Source: Spirochaetales bacterium
Lineage (GTDB): Bacteria > Spirochaetota > Spirochaetia > SZUA-6 > JAFGRV01
Direction: 5' to 3'
NCBI GenBank assembly: GCA_016937215.1
Contig: JAFGWI010000059.1
Coordinates: 1 to 34,671 of the forward strand
Length of the DNA stretch: 34,671 nucleotides
This document shows, in pieces, positions 24,088-31,172 of this stretch. Every line of letters starts with the position of its first letter. The stretch's first letter is position 1. Under the pieces are notes generated by a model. The model did no database searches. It was not told where the DNA came from and saw only the letters and a list, made by a program, of their open reading frames with translations. Position numbers and translations under genes: made by a program.

Positions 24088-26321
24088 TGAATCTCCTGTG
24101 TATTAAAAAATAATTTTATAAATCGGGGTAAAATAAAATAACTTGTAAAGGTCCCGGCGCCTAGCCCTACAGCAGTTAAAATTCCGATTTGCGTGACAAG
24201 CCAGTATTTCGAGAAAAGCAATGCGCTGAATCCGAATATTAATAACAGGGTTGTTTCCAAGATAGGCCTTCCTGATTGTGTTTGGACCTGAACTAATTTT
24301 TGTTCGAGTGTAAAAATTTTATTCTGCTTTGTAAAACACACCAAAAAGTGCATGGCGTCATCGCAACTGATTCCCAATATTGACATAAGCGCTAAAGCTG
24401 AAATACCATTTAATGGGATATTCAACCACCCCATTATGCCCAGATAAGCACTGATGCCACAAAAAAGGGGAATTAAAAATAAGATTGATAATTTGAATGA
24501 TTTAAATTTGATTAATCCAATCATAAAAATGATGACTATAAAAACAATGCTTCCATAAATTTGTTCAGTAATAGCTATCCGGGCCTTGATTTTATGTTCT
24601 TCGTAATTCCCCAAAATAACCAATTCGCTTTGAGGGAGGAAGGTAGCCTGGAGTGATCTGATCTTTGATATATATTCGTTGTAAGCATTATAAGCAAGCT
24701 TGTTTGCTGATTCGGAAATATTGTAAGTAATAAGGATACGAATTTGGCTATAATCGATGTTGATAAAGGTTTTCAGAGTAATGCCTGAACTATTGTTGTA
24801 TAAAAATTCAATATTTTCGCCTAGCTTTTCATCTGATTCTGGGGTCCTTGGAAGGTGCGTGCCTGCCATTTTCCCCTCAAACCAGTTTATTAGGTCTACA
24901 ATCGATAAAATTTCATTTGTATATTTATCCTCTGCTATTTTTTGCAGGAACAAATTCAGGTTTTTATAAAAGTCGATGTCAACAATTCCATATTCTTTTC
25001 CACTATTTATATAAAGATTCAGCTGGTTTAGCCCCATATCCTCGTTATTGAAACGCGCTATTTGATCCGAAATAGTTGTGCCTTTCTTGAATATTCTTTC
25101 GATACGAAAGTCAGGACTGATTAAAATAGACCCGGCTAATAGAAAAATCATCAAGCAAATCCAGATGACAAGCGGAATCCGAGGATTTCTCAAAGCTTTC
25201 TGTTCTGTTTTTAGCTGGACAAATTGGGACAGAAAATAAGGAAGAATAAACATACTTATTAATATTGAAATGAATATACCTATGACTAATGCGGCTCCGA
25301 ATTTTGATAATGCCTGGAAGGTGGAAAAGCATAGCAAGCCAAAACCGATTAAGGTTGTTATGCCTGTTAGAATTATTATTTCAATGCTGTCGCTCATTGT
25401 TGTTGAATAATTATTTAATACGCTTGAATTCCAATATCGAAAAAGATGTATGGAATAGGATGTTGATATTGTAAAAATAATGACTGGTATCAATATGGTA
25501 TTGGTTTGAATCGGAAGGTCAAGGATAATAAAAAAGGGAATGATTAATATTGATGGTATAAGTGAGTTCAGCAAAAGAATGAAAGCCAAAACTATTTTTT
25601 TAGTTATCCATAATTGTATGACAAAAAGGGCAATCAAGGCCAATGTTCCAACTATGGATAGATCAAGTAAAATACTGTTCTGCAATTCATAATTCAATAT
25701 CGGGTAACCAAAATAGAAAATCTCGATATCGGAACTGCTTTGAGAGTGATTGTTCAGCATAGTGACGATTTTTTTTACAGGTTTTGAATTATCTAAAAAC
25801 ACATGAATGCAATGTGATTCAAGGTTTTTTGATTTAAGGAATTTTCTGAACAAGCCATCATGATTTATGGTGCTTTCAATTGTATTTGGATTTTCTACGG
25901 CATTTTGAATGATTGGCAAAATGATGATTTCATTATCGCGTACTTTGATATCTTTAATTGTCGCTGCAGAAATCACTTCTTGTACATCTGTCAAATCTTG
26001 AAGCTCTGAAGTCATGATGGAAATAGTATCATAGATTAAGTGAAGATCATTACTTTTGGATTTCAGTAATATTTTGATATATCCTGCATCAGGAATACCC
26101 TTTTGAAGCTGAATTTGCTGTAGTAAATAGGGATGATTTGAAGGAAGAGACATATCAACATTATCATCTATGCGAATAAATGACATTGAGAGTATGGCTA
26201 TGGCAATACAGACAAGTAGTATGATAAAAAGTTTAAACCCATGTTTTTCTGAGAATTGAACAGGGTAAAAAAAAAGGGATTGGTACTTCATTCCGAAGCA
26301 ATTATTAAGGAAGAAACTCAT
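24084..26321 (-). CDS. RND/MMPL-family transporter permease
   Basis: A 745-residue inner-membrane exporter. One helix near the N-terminus (about 32-48, LFIILLVCIAIAILSM) is followed by a periplasmic loop (about 50-215), five helices (about 220-370), then the same plan again: one helix (about 390), a second loop (about 410-590) and the last five helices (595-740). The second half carries ALALMSILGISCDDAMHFLVCF, the RND motif with acidic residues in the membrane. The family exports lipids, hopanoids or other hydrophobic cargo. The ATG at 26321 is chosen; MKYQSLFF at 26291 is equally possible, and neither has a clear Shine-Dalgarno. It is first in the operon with the LolA-like and barrel genes, divergent from the PaaX-like regulator. 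Confidence 0.9.
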   Translation of the reverse strand: MSFFLNNCFGMKYQSLFFYPVQFSEKHGFKLFIILLVCIAIAILSMSFIRIDDNVDMSLPSNHPYLLQQIQLQKGIPDAGYIKILLKSKSNDLHLIYDTISIMTSELQDLTDVQEVISAATIKDIKVRDNEIIILPIIQNAVENPNTIESTINHDGLFRKFLKSKNLESHCIHVFLDNSKPVKKIVTMLNNHSQSSSDIEIFYFGYPILNYELQNSILLDLSIVGTLALIALFVIQLWITKKIVLAFILLLNSLIPSILIIPFFIILDLPIQTNTILIPVIIFTISTSYSIHLFRYWNSSVLNNYSTTMSDSIEIIILTGITTLIGFGLLCFSTFQALSKFGAALVIGIFISILISMFILPYFLSQFVQLKTEQKALRNPRIPLVIWICLMIFLLAGSILISPDFRIERIFKKGTTISDQIARFNNEDMGLNQLNLYINSGKEYGIVDIDFYKNLNLFLQKIAEDKYTNEILSIVDLINWFEGKMAGTHLPRTPESDEKLGENIEFLYNNSSGITLKTFINIDYSQIRILITYNISESANKLAYNAYNEYISKIRSLQATFLPQSELVILGNYEEHKIKARIAITEQIYGSIVFIVIIFMIGLIKFKSFKLSILFLIPLFCGISAYLGIMGWLNIPLNGISALALMSILGISCDDAMHFLVCFTKQNKIFTLEQKLVQVQTQSGRPILETTLLLIFGFSALLFSKYWLVTQIGILTAVGLGAGTFTSYFILPRFIKLFFNTQEIQ

Positions 26322-26361
26322 AAATGTCAACTATTCAAATAAAAAGCGTTTTATCTTTGGT

Positions 26362-26391
26362 TTTATAGCAGCAAAATGTCTTAATTGTTAA
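26362..26391 (-). promoter_or_regulatory. Candidate promoter of the RND operon
   Basis: On the minus strand TTAACA (26391-26386), an 18-nt spacer and TATAAA (26367-26362), giving a start near 26355 and a leader of about 34 nt before the ATG at 26321. Confidence 0.5.
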
Positions 26392-26396
26392 GTCAT

Positions 26397-26426
26397 GATC
26401 AAAATCATAAACAAATGTTTTTGATC
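26397..26426. promoter_or_regulatory. 30-bp imperfect palindrome, candidate operator
   Basis: GATCAAAAtCAT, a 6-nt centre and ATGtTTTTGATC match on 11 of 12 paired positions. It lies next to the -35 box of the RND promoter and about 60 nt upstream of the PaaX-like gene's promoter. Position and symmetry suggest the binding site of the divergently encoded regulator. Confidence 0.5.
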
Positions 26427-26486
26427 CAGAAAACTTCTCAATTATTTTCGGAAATTCCCTATCATGAAATATATATTACAATTAAT

Positions 26487-26515
26487 TTGACATAATAATA
26501 AATTTGTAATATTAT
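26487..26515 (+). promoter_or_regulatory. Strong candidate promoter of the PaaX-like gene
   Basis: Consensus TTGACA (26487-26492), a 17-nt spacer and TATTAT (26510-26515). The ATG at 26527 is only 11 nt further on, so the 5' leader would be about 5 nt and no Shine-Dalgarno exists. Confidence 0.65.
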
Positions 26516-26526
26516 AAAAAATATAG

Positions 26527-27315
26527 ATGAATGATTCAGATTCCATTTTCGGCATTATGGCCTCTCTTGGCCATGTTTATTACTCAGTTAAAGTGCTGAT
26601 AGTGCTTTGTGATGTCCTCGGAATTTCTGAAAATTCGGTTCGAACCAATTTGCACCGGATGGTGAAAAAAGGAATTTTGGATTCAAAAAAGGATGGTAAA
26701 AAGGCTTTTTATTATTTTGGAAGTAAGGGAATAAAGATTTCCAGAAATGTGGCCCAAGGATTTTTCACTCCTGACTGGAAAAAATGGGACAATCAATGGG
26801 TTGGAATAATTTATTCGATTCCTGAAAATCAAAAAACACTTCGCCATAAGGTCAGAAAAAAGCTGGAACTTTATCGTTTCGCATCACTTTATCCGGGTTT
26901 CTGGATGCGTCCTTGTCAGGAAAAGCTACCAGTAAACCTTGATGACATTGTAAGTAGAGAATATTGCGACACAATCATTTTTAAACCCGAGAGATCTTTT
27001 TCTGTTCAAAAAATTCAGGAATTATGGAATATCAAAGAGATTCATAGAGAGATGATAGAGGCTCTTAGTCTTATAAATAAAGAAATAAAAATAATTACCT
27101 CGGCCACACCGGAAGAGGCTTTTAAAAGGAAAATTATTATGGGAGAAAAAATGGTAAGTACGCTTTTTAAGGACCCTCTGTTACCTGACCAATTTCTTCC
27201 AAAAGACTGGAGCGCGGCCCGTTTACGAAAATCTTTTTTTGAATTTGATAGTTTGGCCAGTAAGAGATCAGAAACATTAATCAATAAAATCATTGTGGAG
27301 GAAGGAAATGATTAA
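26527..27315 (+). CDS. PaaX-like transcriptional regulator
   Basis: A 262-residue regulator. Residues about 8-75 form the winged helix (ISENSVRTNLHRMVKKGIL is the recognition part). The middle domain opens with WDNQWVGIIYSIPE (about 96-109) and HKVRKKLELYRFASLYPGFWMRP. The C-terminal domain has KDPLLPDQFLPKDWSAARLR (DPLLP...LPxDW), typical of PaaX. Known family members repress catabolic operons and respond to aryl-CoA compounds; the ligand here is unknown. It is divergent from the RND operon and likely controls it and itself through the palindrome at 26397-26426. Its stop overlaps the GNAT start by 8 nt. It seems to be translated from a nearly leaderless message. Confidence 0.82.
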   Translation: MNDSDSIFGIMASLGHVYYSVKVLIVLCDVLGISENSVRTNLHRMVKKGILDSKKDGKKAFYYFGSKGIKISRNVAQGFFTPDWKKWDNQWVGIIYSIPENQKTLRHKVRKKLELYRFASLYPGFWMRPCQEKLPVNLDDIVSREYCDTIIFKPERSFSVQKIQELWNIKEIHREMIEALSLINKEIKIITSATPEEAFKRKIIMGEKMVSTLFKDPLLPDQFLPKDWSAARLRKSFFEFDSLASKRSETLINKIIVEEGND

Positions 27316-28114
27316 AATTATCGATTTATCCAGTAAATATGAAAGTCTTTATGCAAGTTGTCTCCATGGACAAAATTCGGCGAATGAGTCCCTTTGTAAT
27401 GCAAAATTGCAATGGTATCATAGAATGAAGCCGAAGGGAATCACCGTGAAACTGGCCTTGGATGATAGGGGTGAAGCTGGAGGTATGATTCAGTATGCCC
27501 CTTCTGAAGAGTCGTTTGTTCTTGGAAAGAACCTGATGATTCTGCAATGCATCTGGGTGTTGAATGAAAAAAAGGGAAGAGGCAATTTCCAAAAAAAGGG
27601 AATGGGAAAGGCTTTGCTTAAAGCCTTTGAGGAAGATGCCAGACAAAAAAACAAGGATGGCATTGTTGTATGGGGGCTTTCCATACCTGTCTTCATGCGG
27701 GCATCCTGGTTTAAAAAGCAGGGTTATATTGTGGCTGACAAAATGGGTATCCAGACTTTACTCTGGAAAAAACTGAATACCGAAGCTTCACCTCCGGAAT
27801 GGATGCGTCAAAAAAAAGGTCCTTTTATAAACCAGAATAATGTCACTGTAACTTGCTTCAAAAACGGATGGTGCACAGAAATAAACAGGGCATTGAGCAG
27901 AGCCAAGGAAGTGGTGAGTGAATATGAGAAGGATGTGAAATGTGAGGTCGTTGATACCTCTGAGGCTGATGTTATGCGAATTTGGGGGATTTCCGATGCT
28001 TTATTTATCGGATCAAAGGAGATCCCAACCGGACCGGCGCCTGAAAAGAAAAAAATAAGAAAAGAAATCAATAAAGCGATAAAAGAGTTGCATAAAAAAA
28101 AGGAAAATAAATGA
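27308..28114 (+). CDS. GNAT-family acetyltransferase with YoaP-like C-terminal domain
   Basis: A 268-residue protein. The N-terminal half (about 1-155) has a GNAT fold: AGGMIQYAPSE, LMILQCIWVLNEKKGRG, then the acetyl-CoA loop region KKGMGKALLKAFEEDARQK and VFMRASWFKKQGYIVAD. The C-terminal part (about 170-268) contains NVTVTCFKNGWCTEINRALSRAKEV and a strand-turn GISDALFIGSKEIPTGPAPEKK. It is arranged like the YoaP-type domain that follows GNAT in some proteins and resembles a thioredoxin-like fold. The acetyl acceptor is unknown. GGAGGAAGG lies before the ATG at 27308, inside the last codons of the PaaX-like gene. Its stop overlaps the next gene in ATGA, so the three genes are coupled. Confidence 0.75.
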   Translation: MIKIIDLSSKYESLYASCLHGQNSANESLCNAKLQWYHRMKPKGITVKLALDDRGEAGGMIQYAPSEESFVLGKNLMILQCIWVLNEKKGRGNFQKKGMGKALLKAFEEDARQKNKDGIVVWGLSIPVFMRASWFKKQGYIVADKMGIQTLLWKKLNTEASPPEWMRQKKGPFINQNNVTVTCFKNGWCTEINRALSRAKEVVSEYEKDVKCEVVDTSEADVMRIWGISDALFIGSKEIPTGPAPEKKKIRKEINKAIKELHKKKENK

Positions 28115-28380
28115 AGATACCATCGGAAACCATCCAATGGCTTATTGAATCGAAAATTGGCTATATCAGATATAATGGGGCTAAATTATTTAAACCAGGA
28201 GAAGAGAATCCCGCTGATTTAATAAATGATCCTTTTATTACCGAAACTGTCGCTCAATTGAAAGGATGGAAAACAGAAATACTAAAGCAACATAACAAAC
28301 CAGAACTATATATGCACCGGTTGGCGATGTTGGCGGATCTGGGTGTTACAAGGGATTTTCCCGAAATCGGGCCGCATTAA
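28111..28380 (+). CDS. Short protein, probably the N-terminal piece of a longer family
   Basis: An 89-residue soluble protein coupled by ATGA overlap to the GNAT gene. The sequence starts IPSETIQWLIESKIGYIRYNG, continues NDPFITETVAQLKGW, and ends HRLAMLADLGVTRDFPEIG. From memory this pattern (a line like W.LL....P.IRY, then HPLHKLAFLADLG) occurs at the beginning of prenyltransferase/squalene-cyclase-fold proteins of more than 300 residues. If so, this gene has lost most of its length, because it stops right after that motif and a convergent gene follows within 30 nt. Alternatively it is a genuine small protein. No catalytic residues can be named. Confidence 0.6.
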   Translation: MKIPSETIQWLIESKIGYIRYNGAKLFKPGEENPADLINDPFITETVAQLKGWKTEILKQHNKPELYMHRLAMLADLGVTRDFPEIGPH

Positions 28381-28410
28381 TGAAATGAATGAAGGCATTA
28401 TAAACCCGAT

Positions 28411-29235
28411 TCATTTTTCAAATATAATGGCTCCGTATCCCACAAAGGAGGATGAAGGATGTTTGTCGTAACTGCTGGCATAGCTTAAAAGCTGCCCTTG
28501 TTTGATGCCCATTTCTTTGGCAAAAGCGGCTGCGCAAACCGCGCCTCCTGCGGAACAGGCTGAATAGTGCGAATTGGCATGGTCCAGGGCCTCGGAAAGT
28601 TCATAATTCAGGATGTGTGAAATAAAACCCTTATCATTTGTGTTTTTAACCCAGTCAATAGCTAAAGGGCCTTGGCCCTTGGGAGTAAATTGATAATTAG
28701 GGCCGTAGTGGGTTAGGTCTGTTGAGCCGATAACAGCCATTTTGGAAGCGCTTTTTTCCTGCGCCAGAAATTGCCCCAGTTCAATGGCTATTTTTGATGG
28801 TGAAACACGCAGCCAAAGGATCTTTGCATGAGGAAAAAAGTGTTTCACCAGAGGAAGCTGAATTTCGACGGTGTTATCATGATAATTATCTTCACTAACA
28901 GAAAAAGCCGATCTGATGTTCTGTAATAGTTCATGGTTGTTTTCGATGGCGCCCAGGGGTGTTTCAAACCATTGCTCTTTGGCAGCTAATATCTTGTCTC
29001 CCTGGGGTAAATGCCCGCCTACAATGCAAATGGTTTCATAGTCTGGTTTTATCCTTCCAATCACATCACAGGCTAATTGACCCGAAAAAAACCAGCCAGC
29101 ATGGGGAACCATACCTGCCAATGCATTTCGTTTGTATAAGATATTTTGAGATTGAAATTCTTCGATTGCGCTTTTAACATCATTTGGTGAATGGGGATAC
29201 CACCCTGATGGCAGGCTGGGGGGACGTATGCTCAT
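28411..29235 (-). CDS. MEMO1-family protein (AmmeMemoRadiSam system protein B)
   Basis: A 274-residue protein of the MEMO1/AmmeMemoRadiSam B family, structurally related to class III extradiol dioxygenases. MVPHAGWFFSG is at about 42-52, CIVGGHLPQGD at about 70-80, the NTVEIQLPLVKHFFP segment at about 120-134, GSTDLTHYGPNYQF at about 168-181 and SACSAGGAVCAA at about 222-233. The His residues in PHAG, GGH and THYG correspond to metal-site positions of the dioxygenase fold. The partner genes (AMMECR1-like and radical SAM) usual in the three-gene system are absent here, so function is open. GGGAG lies 8 nt before the ATG. It is convergent with the PaaX-GNAT operon and divergent from the sensor gene. 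Confidence 0.9.
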   Translation of the reverse strand: MSIRPPSLPSGWYPHSPNDVKSAIEEFQSQNILYKRNALAGMVPHAGWFFSGQLACDVIGRIKPDYETICIVGGHLPQGDKILAAKEQWFETPLGAIENNHELLQNIRSAFSVSEDNYHDNTVEIQLPLVKHFFPHAKILWLRVSPSKIAIELGQFLAQEKSASKMAVIGSTDLTHYGPNYQFTPKGQGPLAIDWVKNTNDKGFISHILNYELSEALDHANSHYSACSAGGAVCAAAFAKEMGIKQGQLLSYASSYDKHPSSSFVGYGAIIFEK

Positions 29236-29537
29236 GATTTAAACTCCCTCTTTTTGGTATTTATCCTAATTTTGACATGTATAGAAAAAACTTTCAATAT
29301 GGATTTAGCCTGCCCAAGAAGAATGATGGGTTTTTGTGCAGGTTTGTTTGGCCAACTTTATAAAAAAAGGGTGAATCAAAGCTTTAATTTTCTATTTTCG
29401 ATCATATACACGAGGAAAAACGTGACTGATATAGACAGAAAGACAAAAAAATGCTGCTATTTTTAAAAAAAAATTATATAATTAAGACGAATCTGCCAAT
29501 AATATATTTAGAAACAGGGTATTTTGGATAAATAATT
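29236..29537. other. 302-nt AT-rich divergent intergenic region
   Basis: No gene was seen. A TATAAT at 29477-29482 with a poor -35 could serve the sensor gene at 29538. No convincing promoter was found for the MEMO gene on the other strand. Confidence 0.4.
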
Positions 29538-30929
29538 ATGAATCGAACAGTCACTGTAATTTTTTCAGTTTTTATGCTCGTTATTTTTCTGACCATTTTT
29601 CTGGCTTGCGGATTTGTGCTTTATAGCAAGTATCAGGTAAACTGGGATAAAACGCAAAAAAGCCTTAGACAAATCAAGGGGCGGGTCGAGTTTTATTATA
29701 ATCAATATCATAATTTCAGTCATTCCGGATTTACCCAGGAAGTTCATGACCGATTGGTCACTGATCCCCGTCTCCTGGTGATATCTATTTATCACCCTAA
29801 AGACGGCATGATTTACGCCAGTGAAAAAAAGTTCAATAACCAGGCATCCTTTTTATTGTCTCCTGTTCAAACCAATCGGCTTTATCAGGATGCAAGCTGG
29901 AAGGGGCGGCCAGAATACCGCAAAATGCTTTTTTCAGGAATAACTCCTGTTGCCATGAAAATAATTAATTATGATAACAGGGTTTTTTATATTGAAGGAT
30001 TATACGAAATTCTCACGCGGAACGAGATTTTCGATGTGCTTAAATGGGGCTTTTTCGCCTTTGTCATGTGTCTTCTTTTGTCTATCCTTTGGCGTTTGTT
30101 TTTTGTGAACTCTGTTGAACAAGGCCCGGTTCAAAGGAACTATGGATTCAAAACCATGTCTCCCATTTCTCAGGGAAATCATCAAGGAAATTACCAGGAA
30201 GAGCCATTCAGTGACCAACATGCAGGCTTCAAAGCGAAAAGCAGTCATGTGGAGGAGCCGGCTGCAAAAGGCGTTTTTGATGATTTTGATGAAAAGATTC
30301 CTTTCCAAAACCAGGAAAAAACCCCAACTCATCTGAATGAAGCTGTTTTAAAAACCGAAAGCAAGTCGAGAGCTGATGAATTTGAAGCCTCTCGGGAAAA
30401 TCCCATGGCAAAAGGTCCTAAATGTGATTTGTTTTCACCGGTGACTGGTCTTGGATGGGAAAGTCATTTGTCCCAGCGATTGGGTTTTGAAATTAACCGC
30501 ACATCATCATTTAATCAGGATATGGTTTTTGCCATTATTAAAATAGATCACCCGGAGGATCTCAAAGATGTGACACAGGTTTATTCATCTTTGGCCAAAA
30601 CCCTGCTTGATCATTTTCTTTTTCAGGATCTGGCTTTTGAATATGATAACAGCGGTTTTGCCCTGATTATACCTGATAAGGATTTACGGGAAGGGCTATC
30701 TGCTTTGGAAGCCTTTCAGAAAAAGATCGCCCGCAGCATGGTCGGCGGCCAACGATGCACTCTCTCAATTGGCCTTACTTCTCGAAATGGAAGGCTGGTG
30801 AGCGAGGCCATATTGTTGAAAGAAGCAAAACGTTCAGTTGAAAAGGCCCAGCAGGAAGGAGTGAATCAGCTTTTTGCGTTCAAGACTGATCCTGACAAAT
30901 ACCGGAAGGTGATTTCCGAGTCCCTTTAA
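29538..30929 (+). CDS. Membrane sensor with degenerate GGDEF domain
   Basis: A 463-residue inner-membrane protein. Helix 1 spans about 8-28, a periplasmic sensor part about 30-165 (LLVISIYHPKDGMIYASEKKF resembles small extracellular sensing folds; shown here as one stretch near residues 77-97). Helix 2 spans about 170-190. A long polar, Gln/Glu/Lys-rich linker (about 195-295) leads to a GGDEF-fold domain (about 298-452). That domain starts FSPVTGLGWESHLSQRL like a diguanylate cyclase, but the GGDEF loop is YDNSGF, so cyclase activity is very unlikely. CTLSIGLTSR and the helix EAKRSVEKAQQEGVNQLFAF are preserved. It may act as a c-di-GMP or GTP sensor or as a scaffold. It is transcribed alone. 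Confidence 0.8.
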   Translation: MNRTVTVIFSVFMLVIFLTIFLACGFVLYSKYQVNWDKTQKSLRQIKGRVEFYYNQYHNFSHSGFTQEVHDRLVTDPRLLVISIYHPKDGMIYASEKKFNNQASFLLSPVQTNRLYQDASWKGRPEYRKMLFSGITPVAMKIINYDNRVFYIEGLYEILTRNEIFDVLKWGFFAFVMCLLLSILWRLFFVNSVEQGPVQRNYGFKTMSPISQGNHQGNYQEEPFSDQHAGFKAKSSHVEEPAAKGVFDDFDEKIPFQNQEKTPTHLNEAVLKTESKSRADEFEASRENPMAKGPKCDLFSPVTGLGWESHLSQRLGFEINRTSSFNQDMVFAIIKIDHPEDLKDVTQVYSSLAKTLLDHFLFQDLAFEYDNSGFALIIPDKDLREGLSALEAFQKKIARSMVGGQRCTLSIGLTSRNGRLVSEAILLKEAKRSVEKAQQEGVNQLFAFKTDPDKYRKVISESL

Positions 30930-31010
30930 GACAAAGCCCCAAAACAGGTGGTTGTCGCTTTTATTGTGCATTTAAAGGCTTTGTGAGCAAAGCAACTTGC
31001 CTTATTCTAA

Positions 31011-31084
31011 CCGAGATCCTTCACTCCGCTTCGCTTTATTCAGGATGACAGCGATGAGGCTGCTGAATAGATATTCAATTACAT
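31011..31084 (+). repeat. Short dispersed repeat R1, left of the GH5 gene
   Basis: Contains gagatccttcactccgcttc and caggatgaca, a pattern common in dispersed bacterial repeats of the TCATCCTGAGCGAAGCGAAGG type. The part 31043-31084 (ggatgacag...gctgctgaata...attcaattacat) resembles 33431-33482 on the other side of the GH5 gene, in the same orientation. Confidence 0.5.
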
Positions 31085-31172
31085 AAAAATCAACACCCTG
31101 AATGATTGTTTTCTCCAATAGGTTCTGCTCAGGAAAACAACACAGTGGCTGGATGATGAGTCCAACCGGTTG

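Noticed and set aside
30931-30984. acaaagcc ... ggctttgt inverted repeat after the sensor gene
   Set aside because: The loop is about 38 nt and no T-run follows, so it is not a convincing terminator.
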